DNA of 64,000 nt from Bacteroidia bacterium (GCA_009929715.1 RZZX01000002.1:1-64000); one strand, 5' to 3'; shown: positions 20,279 to 31,131, counted from the first letter of the stretch. The notes: generated by a model not told the origin, from the letters alone. Numbers and translations are program-made.

Positions 20279-23200
20279 ATGAAAAATTACAAACGAACAG
20301 TTAAGACCTTTCTCAGAAGGTCGTTTGCCGGATTCACTTTGCTGATGACGGTGGTGGAGAGTAGTGGGGGGACTACTCCGGTCTCTAACTTGAATCTCTC
20401 TCCTTCTCCAAACGCTAGTGTGACGCAACAACAGAAAACGATCAAAGGGGTGGTTCGGGATGCTAAAGGGGAACCGATCATCGGAGCTAATGTGATGGTG
20501 AAAGGAACCACTAATGGGGTGATTACCGATCTGGATGGAGCGTTTACGCTGATGCGTGTGCCTGCGGGAGCTATTATCCAGGTTTCATATATCGGCTATC
20601 AGCCTAAAGAACTCAAAGTTGGTGCGCAGTCGAAAATTGAGTTTTTACTCGAAGAGGATGCGCAGGCACTGGATGAGGTGGTTGTGGTGGGGTATGGCAC
20701 GCAAAAGAAGGCCAACCTGACGGGGGCTGTCTCTTCTGTGGACTTTGAGGAACAGGCTAAGTCGCGCCCTATAACGACTGTCTCTGCAGCATTGGCTGGT
20801 ATGAGTGCGGGGGTACAGGTGATGCAGAACTCGGGACAGCCAGGGAGCGACGGAGCGACTATCCGTATCCGAGGTGTCGGTACGTTGAATAATTCGGCTC
20901 CACTCGTTATTGTTGATGGCATGGAGGGGTCTATGGACAACTTGAATCCGCAGGATATCCAGTCTATGTCTATCTTGAAAGATGCTGCAGCTTGTGCCAT
21001 CTATGGGGTGCGTGCAGCCAATGGGGTGATTCTGATCACAACTAAAAAGGGAAAAGGACGGATTAATGTGAGTTACAGTGGTAGGGTCTCTTATGCGCAG
21101 CCGACTCGCATCATCGATCTGGTTTCAAATTATGCGGATTATATGGAACTGATTAATGAGTCTTGTGCCAATATCGGGGTTAAAAGTAATTTTGACCAGT
21201 CGACGATTGATTTATGGCGCGAGAAGTCTAAAGATCCGAATGCTGTGAATGAGCTTGGGGTGCCTAATTATGTGGCGTTCCCGAATACGGATTGGCAGGA
21301 TGTGATCTTTAAACATGGTATTGTTAATGACCATTCGGTGTCTGTGAATGGAGGTACGGAGAATACGCGATTCTTGCTTTCGGCAGGGTATTTGGATAAT
21401 CCGGGGTTAGTGGATCTTACTGGTATTAAGAAGTATAATATCCGTGCCAACATTGAGACGGATGTTACTCATTGGCTTACTGTGGGAACACGTATCTATG
21501 GGTATATGCAGGATAAAGAGGTAGGCGACTTCAGTAATGCAAATAATTACTTGAGACAGACTACACCTGGACTTTACCCGGAATGGAAAGGACAATATGG
21601 TTTCCCGGAGGCGAATGGCGAGAGTGCTACGGCTAATAATTTATTGCTTAAACTGAATAGTAATAATGGGTATCAGAAGAAGACGAATGTGAACACAACC
21701 TTGTATAGCAAGGTCTCTTTTATGAAGAATTTTACTTGGAGTTTTAATTTTGATTATAAGCGGTATTGGTATGAAGCGAGATCGTGGACGCATGCTATGG
21801 AGCAGGTGAAGTTTAGTACAGGTGAGGTGAAAAGCCCAGCTACAAGCCCAGATAAGATGACTACTTCATTTAGTAATAATGGCGATTGGGCGTATACTCT
21901 CGAGAACTTATTGAACTATCATACGGTAATTGCGAAGGATCATGACCTTTCTGTGATGGCGGGTTACCAAGAATGGTATAAGTTCTGGAACTCTTCATCG
22001 GCTAGCTTGCAAGGATTGATTGATGAATCGATTAATGTGCCTGGTTCGGCTACGGAGATGAAAAGCATTGGTGGTACTGAACAGGAACGGGCTACGCGTT
22101 CATTCTTCGGACGGGTGAATTATTCGTACTTGGATCGCTATTTGTTTGAAGCTAATTTGCGTTATGACGGAAATTCTCGTTATCATAAGGATCACCGTTG
22201 GGGGGCTTTCCCATCGTTCTCATTTGGCTGGCGTTTGTCGGAAGAGCCGTTTATGAAAAGCTATCGTTCATGGTTGGACAACTTGAAGGTGCGTTTGTCG
22301 TGGGGTAAATTGGGTAATGATGGCGGAAATGATGTAAGCAACTATCCTTATCAGTCGACCTATGGCATCACGGATTATTCGTTTAATAATTTGCAAATCA
22401 GCGGACTGGCTCAGCTTGGTATCGCCAATAGCATCCTTTCTTGGGAGAAGTCTCAAAGTACAAACATCGGATTTGATGTGAGCGTGCTCAGTAATCGTTT
22501 GAATCTAGAATTTGATATTTACCAAAAGAAGACTACCGGTATTTTATATACTCCTTCTATTCCTATTACAATGGGGGGATTGAATCCACCGTTGATGAAT
22601 ATTGCAGCGATGAATAATAAGGGGGTTGAGTTCAATTTGGGCTGGAGAGATAAATGGGGTAAACTGAATTATTCGGTATCGGCCAACTTTGGGTATAACA
22701 TGAATGAGGTAACGAAGTATAAGGGGGCGTATGAGGCCGGATGGACTGAAGACGCTAATGGTAATAAGGTCTATTCTAATAATTTAGGTCTTGTGGGGAG
22801 TGATACCGGTATCGCCCCAATTGTAGAAGGAAATAGAAAGAATGAGTATTACCTTCGTAGCCCGTATCATGGCAACCAGAACTATTTTAATGGCGATGGT
22901 ACGGTGAATATTCATGGTGGACCGAAGGATGGTATTATTCGGACTGAGAAAGATATGGATTGGGTGAAGGCGATGATGGCTGCTGGTTACGAGTTCCAAC
23001 CTAATAAAACGATCGGAAAGAATAAAATTTGGTATGGTGATATGATTTATGCCGATACGAATGGTGATGGAAAGTATGGAAACTCTTATGATGCTGAATT
23101 TCAAGGAGTCTCTTCTGATCCTAAGTATGTGTTTGGGTTGCAGGCTTCTGTTGCTTGGAAAGGATTCGATTTCTCTATGTCTTGGGCCGGAGCGGCTGGA

Positions 23201-23626
23201 CGTAAGTTGTATTGGGGAGCTACCAGTGGGTATAACGGTACTGGTACACGTGTTGGCATTGGCTTGAGTAAGGAGGTGGCTAATAACCACTATTTCTATG
23301 ATCCTGAAAATCCAACTGATGCGCGTACAAATATTCATGCGAAATATCCGCGTCTGACGTTGGGAGAGTCTGGTTCGCAGAATGTGGCGTCTAGTACTAA
23401 TTTCTTGTATAATGGTAATTATATGAAGCTGAAGAATCTGACGATCGGATATACGTTGCCTGCTAGAATTGCCAAGAAGATGTTTACGCAGAATGTTCGA
23501 TTTTATGTCTCTGGCGAGAATTTGTTGAGTATCGATAAGTTCCCTGGTCAAGATCCGGAGATTGGATCTACTCCGAAATACACCTCTGTGAGATCGTTTG
23601 CTTTTGGTACAAATATTACATTTTAA
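20279..23626 (+). CDS. SusC/RagA family TonB-linked outer membrane protein
   Basis: KGVVRDAKGEPIIGANVMVKGTTNGVITDLDG carboxypeptidase-like domain, DEVVVVGYGTQKKANLTGAVSSV. Confidence 0.97.
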   Translation: MKNYKRTVKTFLRRSFAGFTLLMTVVESSGGTTPVSNLNLSPSPNASVTQQQKTIKGVVRDAKGEPIIGANVMVKGTTNGVITDLDGAFTLMRVPAGAIIQVSYIGYQPKELKVGAQSKIEFLLEEDAQALDEVVVVGYGTQKKANLTGAVSSVDFEEQAKSRPITTVSAALAGMSAGVQVMQNSGQPGSDGATIRIRGVGTLNNSAPLVIVDGMEGSMDNLNPQDIQSMSILKDAAACAIYGVRAANGVILITTKKGKGRINVSYSGRVSYAQPTRIIDLVSNYADYMELINESCANIGVKSNFDQSTIDLWREKSKDPNAVNELGVPNYVAFPNTDWQDVIFKHGIVNDHSVSVNGGTENTRFLLSAGYLDNPGLVDLTGIKKYNIRANIETDVTHWLTVGTRIYGYMQDKEVGDFSNANNYLRQTTPGLYPEWKGQYGFPEANGESATANNLLLKLNSNNGYQKKTNVNTTLYSKVSFMKNFTWSFNFDYKRYWYEARSWTHAMEQVKFSTGEVKSPATSPDKMTTSFSNNGDWAYTLENLLNYHTVIAKDHDLSVMAGYQEWYKFWNSSSASLQGLIDESINVPGSATEMKSIGGTEQERATRSFFGRVNYSYLDRYLFEANLRYDGNSRYHKDHRWGAFPSFSFGWRLSEEPFMKSYRSWLDNLKVRLSWGKLGNDGGNDVSNYPYQSTYGITDYSFNNLQISGLAQLGIANSILSWEKSQSTNIGFDVSVLSNRLNLEFDIYQKKTTGILYTPSIPITMGGLNPPLMNIAAMNNKGVEFNLGWRDKWGKLNYSVSANFGYNMNEVTKYKGAYEAGWTEDANGNKVYSNNLGLVGSDTGIAPIVEGNRKNEYYLRSPYHGNQNYFNGDGTVNIHGGPKDGIIRTEKDMDWVKAMMAAGYEFQPNKTIGKNKIWYGDMIYADTNGDGKYGNSYDAEFQGVSSDPKYVFGLQASVAWKGFDFSMSWAGAAGRKLYWGATSGYNGTGTRVGIGLSKEVANNHYFYDPENPTDARTNIHAKYPRLTLGESGSQNVASSTNFLYNGNYMKLKNLTIGYTLPARIAKKMFTQNVRFYVSGENLLSIDKFPGQDPEIGSTPKYTSVRSFAFGTNITF

Positions 23627-23637
23627 ATTTGAGTGCT

Positions 23638-25389
23638 ATGAAACTATATAAAAAAGTCATTTTATTATCAACGGTTGTTGCCGGGTTGGCTGCTTGTCGA
23701 GGCGATTTGATGGATTTATCCTCGCGAACGGCTATCGGATCAAATACCATGTGGACTACAGAAAACTTGGCCGATAAAGGGGTCAATGCTATTTATTCAA
23801 CCTTGTTTAAGGATTATGTGGGCATTGGTTTGTATAAGTTGGATTGTTTCGGGGTCTCTTCGGACTGTCGCGACGCCGATTATCCGCTGCTGACAGCAAA
23901 AATAGAAACCGGGAATTCTCTTTTTTCAGGTTATTGGATGCAGCATTATGCTGGTGTTCATCGGGCTAATGATGCGATTGCGCATTTGCCTGGTGTGGCT
24001 ATGGCCGATGGGAAAAAGAACCGTCTTGTGGCTGAGGCTAAGATTCTACGGGCTTATTTCTACTATAAATTGAATGGTGTCTTTAAGGGAGTGCCTGTTT
24101 ATTTAGAACCGATCGAACTTGCGGAATGTACCAAGGGAAGAGCGACGGAGGCTGAGGTTTGGACGGTTGTTTTGGCCGATCTGACGGATGCTATTAATAC
24201 AACTGATTTGCCTGATCGTTACCAAGCAAAGGATGCAAACTACGGTAGAGTGACTAAGTCTTTGGCTTATGCGTTGCGTGGAAAGGTTTACTTGTACCAG
24301 AAGGAGTGGGCGAAAGCGGCTTTAGATTTTGAACAAGTGGGCCAAATGGGACACTCTTTATTCCAAGGTGGATATAAGCAGTTGTTTAAAGAGGCTAACG
24401 AGCAAAGTCCTGAGATGATTTTCTCGGTACAATGTATCGGGCTAAGTGGCTTTGGCAATGATATCAGTTTCCGTTATGGTGGTCGTAATGCGTTTGGGTC
24501 TTGCTGGAATAGCTATTTGGTGAATACAGACTTTGTTGACTCGTATCAGAATCTGGATGGTAGTTCTTTTAACTGGGATGAGGTGATTCCGGGATATAGT
24601 GCCATGACGCCTAAAGCGCGTGCGGTCTATTTCTTCCGTGATGGACTGACGGCTAAGGAGATTGAGTCTCTTTCTAGTAAGGGAGCGGATATGACGAAGT
24701 ATCTGCCAACGGGGAATGAGGAGCGTATTAGAAAAGTGTATGAGAGTCGTGACCCGCGGTTGGCTGCTTCTATTATTACACCGTATTCCACATATCTGGG
24801 GGCAGTGAGCTCGACGTCGTACACGTATACCTTGCGTTGGCCATATCGGGGTAGTGATGCGGCTGAACCGTTCGATTTAAGAACGGATACCAATAATCGT
24901 TTTTACTATTTGTTCCGCAAGTTTGTGGCCGAAGGGGCGTTTGAAATTCCTAATCGCTCTTATTCTCCGATCGATGTTCCACTCATTCGGTATGCTGATG
25001 TGCTTCTTAATTTGGCAGAGGCGTATAATGAAATGGGGGAGACTGGAAAGGCTGTTGAGTGTGTGAACCTTGTTCGCTTGCGTGCTGGTGTGGCTGCATT
25101 GAACTCTAATGCCAAGACGCAGGTAGCCGGACAGGATGATTTGCGTGCCCGTATCCGGAATGAACGTCGGTGGGAGTTTAATGGTGAAGGGGTTAATTTC
25201 TTCGATGAAATGCGCTGGAAAACCTGGCATGAAAGTAAATTCTTCGAAAATGCAGGTCTGAAAGAGATCTGGGGAGAATTGATTTATGGGTATGATTGGG
25301 ATGGCGATTTCTTATATACTTGGCCAGTGCCACTGGCTGAACGTCAGAAGAATCCGAACTTGTCTCTCGAACCTGGATGGGATGATTAA
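23638..25389 (+). CDS. RagB/SusD family nutrient uptake lipoprotein
   Basis: Lipobox GLAACRGD; LRAYFYYKLNGVFKGVPVY, IRYADVLLNLAEAYNE, NERRWEFNGEGVNFFDEMRW. Confidence 0.95.
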   Translation: MKLYKKVILLSTVVAGLAACRGDLMDLSSRTAIGSNTMWTTENLADKGVNAIYSTLFKDYVGIGLYKLDCFGVSSDCRDADYPLLTAKIETGNSLFSGYWMQHYAGVHRANDAIAHLPGVAMADGKKNRLVAEAKILRAYFYYKLNGVFKGVPVYLEPIELAECTKGRATEAEVWTVVLADLTDAINTTDLPDRYQAKDANYGRVTKSLAYALRGKVYLYQKEWAKAALDFEQVGQMGHSLFQGGYKQLFKEANEQSPEMIFSVQCIGLSGFGNDISFRYGGRNAFGSCWNSYLVNTDFVDSYQNLDGSSFNWDEVIPGYSAMTPKARAVYFFRDGLTAKEIESLSSKGADMTKYLPTGNEERIRKVYESRDPRLAASIITPYSTYLGAVSSTSYTYTLRWPYRGSDAAEPFDLRTDTNNRFYYLFRKFVAEGAFEIPNRSYSPIDVPLIRYADVLLNLAEAYNEMGETGKAVECVNLVRLRAGVAALNSNAKTQVAGQDDLRARIRNERRWEFNGEGVNFFDEMRWKTWHESKFFENAGLKEIWGELIYGYDWDGDFLYTWPVPLAERQKNPNLSLEPGWDD

Positions 25390-25617
25390 TGGATGAGGCT
25401 TTTTATTGTTACAGCAGTTCCTTGACTCATTTCAAAGGAACTGTTGTAATAATAAAATAAACGTTATTTATTGGTCTGATGGTAGGCGTTTCTTTGGAAA
25501 AACGGATTATTATATGGATCTTTTCACCAGAATCGTCTGAATGAATCAATGTGCAACAAATGGGAGCTTGTCTGAAATGGGGCTCTTAATCGAATACAAA
25601 TTAAAGCAGATAAAACG

Positions 25618-26823
25618 ATGAATTTTAAATGGAGTCTTACAATAATGGGTTTTATTGTATGTGTGATGTGCGGGGGGGGAGACCTTTATGGGCAGGTGTC
25701 AACTGATGTTGTACAAGCTCGCCAACAGTTGGATTTGGCTATTGGGGCCATTGAAAAAAGTGGTAAATGTTTAAACCCGGTGACGTTGAAACCGGATAAA
25801 TCGGTCTATTATTGTGGATATGCTGATTGGCGAAGTGGCTTTTTCCCAGGGAGTGTGTGGTATTTGTATGAGCTGACTGGTGATGAACGGTATTTACCGC
25901 TTGCTGAGAAATATACGGAAGCTATTCAGAAAGCTCAGTACCTTACTTGGCATCATGATATCGGCTTTATTATTAATTGTAGCTTCGGCAATGGTTTGAG
26001 ACTGACGGGCAACAAGGGGTATGAGTCGGTGATGGTGCAAGCAGCGAAATCGTTGGTTACACGTTTCAGACCGGCTGCTAAGGTTATCCAAAGCTGGGAT
26101 GTGAATGGCAATAGCTGGCAGAGCCAGCGTGGGTGGCAATGTCCGGTGATCATTGATAACATGATGAATCTGGAATTGCTCTTTGAGGCAACGAAGTTGT
26201 CGGGCGATTCAACCTATTATAGGGTGGCTGTGGAGCATGCCGACAGAACACTGGCTGAGCATTTTCGCTCAGATGGGAGTTGTTACCATGTGGTCGATTA
26301 TGATTTAAAGGATGGGCGGGTCCGATACAAACAAACGGCACAGGGATTTTCGGATGAATCGATTTGGTCGCGTGGACAGGCATGGGCTATTTATGGATTT
26401 ACTGTTTGTTACCGTGAAACTAAGCAACGGAAGTATTTGGATCAGGCGTTGAAGACGTTGGTGATGATGAGGGATCATCCGCGACTGCCTAAGGATTTGA
26501 TTCCGTATTGGGATATGGATGCGCCACAAATACCTAATGAGCCTCGTGATGTCTCTTCGGCTTCGTGTATTGCTTCGGCACTTTATGAACTCGCTACGTT
26601 CGATATCCCGGAAGCAAAACAGTGTAAGGAGTATGCCGATCGGATCTTAACGTCACTTGCTACAAGTCAATACCGGGCTGCTTTGGGAACCAACGGAAAC
26701 TTTATCTTGATGCATAGTGTGGGGAGTATTCCACACAAGAGCGAGATTGATGTTCCACTCAATTATGCCGATTATTATTATTTAGAAGCACTCAAACGCA
26801 AAAAAGAGATAGAATGTCAGTGA
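25618..26823 (+). CDS. Glycoside hydrolase family 88 (unsaturated glucuronyl hydrolase)
   Basis: YADWRSGFFPGSVWYLYELTGDERY, HHDIGFIINCSFGNGLRLTG, DNMMNLELLFEA, SRGQAWAIYGFTVCYRET. Confidence 0.92.
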   Translation: MNFKWSLTIMGFIVCVMCGGGDLYGQVSTDVVQARQQLDLAIGAIEKSGKCLNPVTLKPDKSVYYCGYADWRSGFFPGSVWYLYELTGDERYLPLAEKYTEAIQKAQYLTWHHDIGFIINCSFGNGLRLTGNKGYESVMVQAAKSLVTRFRPAAKVIQSWDVNGNSWQSQRGWQCPVIIDNMMNLELLFEATKLSGDSTYYRVAVEHADRTLAEHFRSDGSCYHVVDYDLKDGRVRYKQTAQGFSDESIWSRGQAWAIYGFTVCYRETKQRKYLDQALKTLVMMRDHPRLPKDLIPYWDMDAPQIPNEPRDVSSASCIASALYELATFDIPEAKQCKEYADRILTSLATSQYRAALGTNGNFILMHSVGSIPHKSEIDVPLNYADYYYLEALKRKKEIECQ

Positions 26824-26847
26824 TCTCACTGACGCCTGATAACTTAT

Positions 26848-26874
26848 AAGTCCGGTTATGCCGGACTTTCTTTT
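26848..26874 (+). terminator. Hairpin AAGTCCGG-TTATG-CCGGACTT plus T-rich tail between GH88 and GH2
   Basis: Perfect 8-bp stem. Confidence 0.6.
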
Positions 26875-26883
26875 AACTTATTT

Positions 26884-28914
26884 ATGATAACCATGAAAAG
26901 AAAAGCGTTGTTTTTTTGTTTGTGTCATGTGCTGACTGTTGTGTTTGCTCAGCGTCAGGATATTCTTTTAAATCATCAGTGGATGTTCCGGTTCTCACAT
27001 CAGGTGGATGGGGCAACGAAGCGGGTGGATTTGCCTCATACGTGGAATGCAACCGATGCTCTTTCCGGTAAGTTGGATTACAAACGGGGTATCGGTAATT
27101 ATGAAAAGGAGTTGTTCGTTGCTCCCGAATGGAGGGGAAAAAGACTTTTTCTTCGTTTTGAAGGGGCAAATAGTGTCACGAATGTTTTTGTCAACCGTAA
27201 GCATGTTGGGGAACATCGTGGGGGGTATGCTGCTTTTGTCTTTGAAATCACGGACTTAGTGGAGTATGGAGCAAAGAATAAAGTACTGGTTCGAGTGAAC
27301 AATGGCGAACAGCTTGATGTCATGCCTCTAGTGGGCGATTTTAATTTTTATGGTGGTATTTATCGCGATGTACATTTGTTGGTCACTGATCGGACGTGTA
27401 TTTCACCTCTTGATTATGCCTCTCCGGGTGTTTATTTAACTCAGCAGCAGGTTAATGAAGATCAAGCCACAGTTGGGGTGGAGGTGGTTCTTTCTCATCA
27501 CTCCAAAACCGAGGAGGTTGAACTTTCGGTCGATGTGTTTGAGGGGGTAAAGCGTGTTTGTAGCCAAGTAAAGATGGTGCAGTTGGCTCAAGAGGGTGAG
27601 GTGCGTGAAAAGTTAGTGCTTCATCTCTTGAAGCCACGCTTGTGGAACGGGCGTGAGGATCCGTTTTGCTATCGGACGGTTGTTTCAGTAAAACAGGCGG
27701 GAAAGGTGATTGATGTGGTGGAACAACCTTTGGGACTTCGGTGGTTTGCGGTTGATCCAGAAAAGGGTTTTTTCTTGAATGGTAATCATTTGCCACTGCA
27801 TGGAGTTTGTCGGCATCAAGATAGAGCGGAGCTTGGAAATGCTTTGCGACCGCAACACCATGTTGAGGATGTGGCACTGATTATGGAGATGGGGGCTAAT
27901 GCTATCCGCTTGGCACACTATCCACAAGCAGCGTTGATGTACGATGAGATGGACCGACGGGGAATTATCACTTGGGCGGAGATTCCGTTTGTTGGCCCGG
28001 GTGGGTATGCCGATAAGGGGTTTATTGACCAACCATCTTTCAGAGAGAATGGTCAATTGCAACTGATTGAGTTGATTCGTCAGAATTACAACCATCCTTC
28101 TATTCTCTTTTGGGGGTTGTTTAATGAGCTGAAAGAGGTGGGCGATAACCCTATCGACTTTGTGAAGGAGCTGAATGCTCTGGCTAAAAAGGAGGACCCT
28201 TATCGGCTAACTACAGCCGCTAGTAATCAGAGTGGTGAGCTTAACCGGATAACTGAGTGTATCGCTTGGAACCGTTACGACGGTTGGTACGGAAGTACGG
28301 TGAAGAGTTTGGCTGATTTTTTAGACGAGACGCATCGGACTTATCCGTCGCTGAATATCGGGATTAGTGAGTATGGGGCAGGTGCAAGCATTTATCATCA
28401 GCAAGATTCTTTGAAACAACCGGTACCTAATAGCTGGTGGCATCCTGAGAATTGGCAGACCTATTATCACATGGAGAATTGGAAAATAGTGCATGATCGC
28501 CCGTTTGTTTGGGGAAGTTTTATCTGGAACATGTTCGATTTTGGTGCAGCTCATCGGACGGAAGGAGATCGACCTGGAATAAATGACAAAGGGTTGGTAA
28601 CGTTCGATCGAAAGATTAAGAAAGATGCATTCTATTTTTATAAAGCAAACTGGAATAAGAGGCATCCGATGGTCTATTTAGCCCAGAAACGGTGTGATAA
28701 GCGTTCAAAACCGCTTCAGGAGTTTATGGCGTTTAGTACCGAAAAAGAGTTGGAGTTGATCGTGAATGGGGTGAACTATGGAAAATGCTCAACGGATAGG
28801 TATGCGACGGCATTATGGCGTGAGGTGCCTTTGAAAAAAGGGGCTAATCAGGTGTTGGTAGTTGCTACAAAAAATAGAAGTTTAACAGATCAAATGGTTG
28901 TTTATTATGACTAA
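26884..28914 (+). CDS. Glycoside hydrolase family 2 (beta-galactosidase/beta-glucuronidase-like)
   Basis: VDLPHTWNATDA, GVCRHQDRAELGNALRPQHHVEDVALIMEMGANAIRLAHYPQ, FWGLFNELKE, GISEYGAGA. Confidence 0.92.
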   Translation: MITMKRKALFFCLCHVLTVVFAQRQDILLNHQWMFRFSHQVDGATKRVDLPHTWNATDALSGKLDYKRGIGNYEKELFVAPEWRGKRLFLRFEGANSVTNVFVNRKHVGEHRGGYAAFVFEITDLVEYGAKNKVLVRVNNGEQLDVMPLVGDFNFYGGIYRDVHLLVTDRTCISPLDYASPGVYLTQQQVNEDQATVGVEVVLSHHSKTEEVELSVDVFEGVKRVCSQVKMVQLAQEGEVREKLVLHLLKPRLWNGREDPFCYRTVVSVKQAGKVIDVVEQPLGLRWFAVDPEKGFFLNGNHLPLHGVCRHQDRAELGNALRPQHHVEDVALIMEMGANAIRLAHYPQAALMYDEMDRRGIITWAEIPFVGPGGYADKGFIDQPSFRENGQLQLIELIRQNYNHPSILFWGLFNELKEVGDNPIDFVKELNALAKKEDPYRLTTAASNQSGELNRITECIAWNRYDGWYGSTVKSLADFLDETHRTYPSLNIGISEYGAGASIYHQQDSLKQPVPNSWWHPENWQTYYHMENWKIVHDRPFVWGSFIWNMFDFGAAHRTEGDRPGINDKGLVTFDRKIKKDAFYFYKANWNKRHPMVYLAQKRCDKRSKPLQEFMAFSTEKELELIVNGVNYGKCSTDRYATALWREVPLKKGANQVLVVATKNRSLTDQMVVYYD

Positions 28915-30139
28915 GAGAGTTTATTTAGGATTATGGTTGGTTTGTAGTTTGGTGTGGAGCGGGATTTGCCGTGCCGAGACCGCTGTGGTGAAACGAACAG
29001 ATCGGGCTGTTTGGGTGGAAACACTGGTGCGCATCGCTGATCCGGTGTTGACTCATTTGGCTCAAGAAACGTTGAAGGCCGAGATGCCCTATGAGTCGTT
29101 ATCCACAAGTCGCAAACATTTTTCTTATCTGGAGGCGTTTGGACGGACTGTCTGTGGTATCGCACCCTGGCTTGAACTAGGTGCTGATGAGACTTGGGAA
29201 GGGCAGCTGCGCCGGAAGTATATTGAGCTAACAGTGAAGGGAATATCGAATGCTGTTAACCCGGATTCGCCCGATTACCTTGCCTTCGATGCCAAAACTC
29301 AGGCGCTGGTCGATGCAGCTTTTTTAGCAGAAGGATTGTTGCGTGCTCCTGTACAGCTTTGGGGGCGGTTGAACGAGCAAACGCAGTTGCGAGTCATTAA
29401 GGAGCTGAAACGAACTCGCACTATTAAGCCGAATGAGAGCAACTGGTTGTTGTTTACCTCGACTATCGAAGCGGCTTTGTTGGAATTTACAGGAACGTGT
29501 GATAAAGAACGCTTGCTTTATGGCGTGAAACGATTCCGTGACGATTGGTATTGTGGTGATGCGCAATATAGTGATGGTGAGAAGTTTCATGTGGATTATT
29601 ATAATAGCTTTGTGATTCATCCGATGCTGACTGACGTGTTGCGAGTGATGCAAAAACACGGGATGGATGAAACCAACTTCCTGACAATTCAAAATAAGCG
29701 GTTGGGACGTCTAGCAGAACAGTTGGAACGCCTCATCTCTCCGGAAGGAACCTACCCAGTAGTGGGGCGATCGATCGTTTATCGCACAGGTGTTTTTCAT
29801 GCTCTCGGACAAGCTGCTTTGTTGCACCAATTGCCCTCTGATATTGCGCCTTCACAAGTTCGTTCTGCGCTGACAAGCGTCATAAAGAGGCAGTTCGGAG
29901 GAAAACGCAATGCCAACTTTGATGCCAAAGGGTGGCTTACGGTTGGCTTCAATGGACATCAGTTGGGCTTATCTGAAGCTTATATTAATACCGGAAGTAC
30001 TTATCTCTGCTTGGCGGTCTTTTTACCTCTAGGCTTACCGGAAGAAGATCTTTTCTGGAAAGCCCCTTTTACACCTTGGACCACGTTGAAGGCTTGGGAG
30101 GGTGGAACGGTTAAAGCCGATCGAGCACTGTCGGATTAA
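28907..30139 (+). CDS. DUF2264 domain-containing protein
   Basis: EAFGRTVCGIAPWLELGADE, YGDAQYSDGEKFHVDYYNSFVIHPML; ATG overlaps the GH2 stop. Confidence 0.85.
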   Translation: MTKRVYLGLWLVCSLVWSGICRAETAVVKRTDRAVWVETLVRIADPVLTHLAQETLKAEMPYESLSTSRKHFSYLEAFGRTVCGIAPWLELGADETWEGQLRRKYIELTVKGISNAVNPDSPDYLAFDAKTQALVDAAFLAEGLLRAPVQLWGRLNEQTQLRVIKELKRTRTIKPNESNWLLFTSTIEAALLEFTGTCDKERLLYGVKRFRDDWYCGDAQYSDGEKFHVDYYNSFVIHPMLTDVLRVMQKHGMDETNFLTIQNKRLGRLAEQLERLISPEGTYPVVGRSIVYRTGVFHALGQAALLHQLPSDIAPSQVRSALTSVIKRQFGGKRNANFDAKGWLTVGFNGHQLGLSEAYINTGSTYLCLAVFLPLGLPEEDLFWKAPFTPWTTLKAWEGGTVKADRALSD

Positions 30140-30301
30140 TTGATATGACGCTTTTTTAGAACAGACAGATCGACTCCTATTTGCCTGGATCAGCAGTTTG
30201 TCGTTGGTTGGAATAAACACTTTTTTGCTTTTTCCTTCATCAATCTCTCTCTTTTTTGTATAAAAAAACATTGATTAATTGGTTAATTCCATACGAATAA
30301 G

Positions 30302-30309
30302 TAACTTTG
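30302..30309 (+). promoter_or_regulatory. -7 box TAACTTTG of bamD operon
   Basis: TAnnTTTG upstream of 30328. Confidence 0.65.
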
Positions 30310-30327
30310 CGCATTATTTAAAGAAGA

Positions 30328-31131
30328 ATGAAGAAAAACATCGTTATAACATTGCTTTTTGCTGCGACTTTATCCTCTTGTGGAGAGTATAATAAATTGT
30401 TGAAGAGCACCGATTATGAATACAAGTACGAAGCTGCGAAGAACTACTTTGCTAAAGGGCAGTATACCAAGGCTTCTACGTTGCTGAATGATCTGATAAC
30501 TATTTTAAAAGGTACTGATAAAGCGGAGGAATCGCTTTATATGTTAGGAATGAGCTATTATAATCAGAAGGATTATACCACTGCTGCTCAAACCTTTATG
30601 ACCTATTATAATACTTATCCACGAGGTACTTTCTCTGAATTGGCACGTTTCCATGCAGGAAAAGCGCTCTATTTAGATACGCCTGAGCCACGTTTGGATC
30701 AGACGAGCACGTACCAAGCGATACAACAGCTGCAAATGTTTATGGAGTATTGTCCTACTAGCTCTAAAAAGCAGGAAGCACAAAAGATGATTTTCGATTT
30801 GCAGGATAAACTGGTATTGAAAGAACTTTATTCGGCGCGGTTATATTATAATTTAGGAAATTATATGGGTAATAACTTTGAGTCTTGTGTGATAACAGCT
30901 CAGAATGCTTTGAAGGATTACCCTTATACCGAATACCGCGAAGAGCTCTCTATCTTGATTCTACGTGCTAAGTACAGCATGGCTGTTTATAGTGTGGTAG
31001 ATAAAAAGGCAGAGCGTTATCGCGATACGATTGATGAGTTTTATGCTTTTAAAAATGAGTTTCCTGAAAGTAAATACTTAAGAGAAGCCGAAAAATTATT
31101 CAATCAATCAAAGAGTGTCATTAAAGATTAA
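30328..31131 (+). CDS. bamD: Outer membrane protein assembly factor BamD
   Basis: Lipobox LSSCGEYNKLLKSTD and TPR pattern. Confidence 0.93.
   Translation: MKKNIVITLLFAATLSSCGEYNKLLKSTDYEYKYEAAKNYFAKGQYTKASTLLNDLITILKGTDKAEESLYMLGMSYYNQKDYTTAAQTFMTYYNTYPRGTFSELARFHAGKALYLDTPEPRLDQTSTYQAIQQLQMFMEYCPTSSKKQEAQKMIFDLQDKLVLKELYSARLYYNLGNYMGNNFESCVITAQNALKDYPYTEYREELSILILRAKYSMAVYSVVDKKAERYRDTIDEFYAFKNEFPESKYLREAEKLFNQSKSVIKD

Noticed and set aside
22784-23551. 255-aa minus-strand ORF inside the susC-like gene
   Set aside because: Antisense shadow of a well-supported SusC gene; composition is not protein-like.
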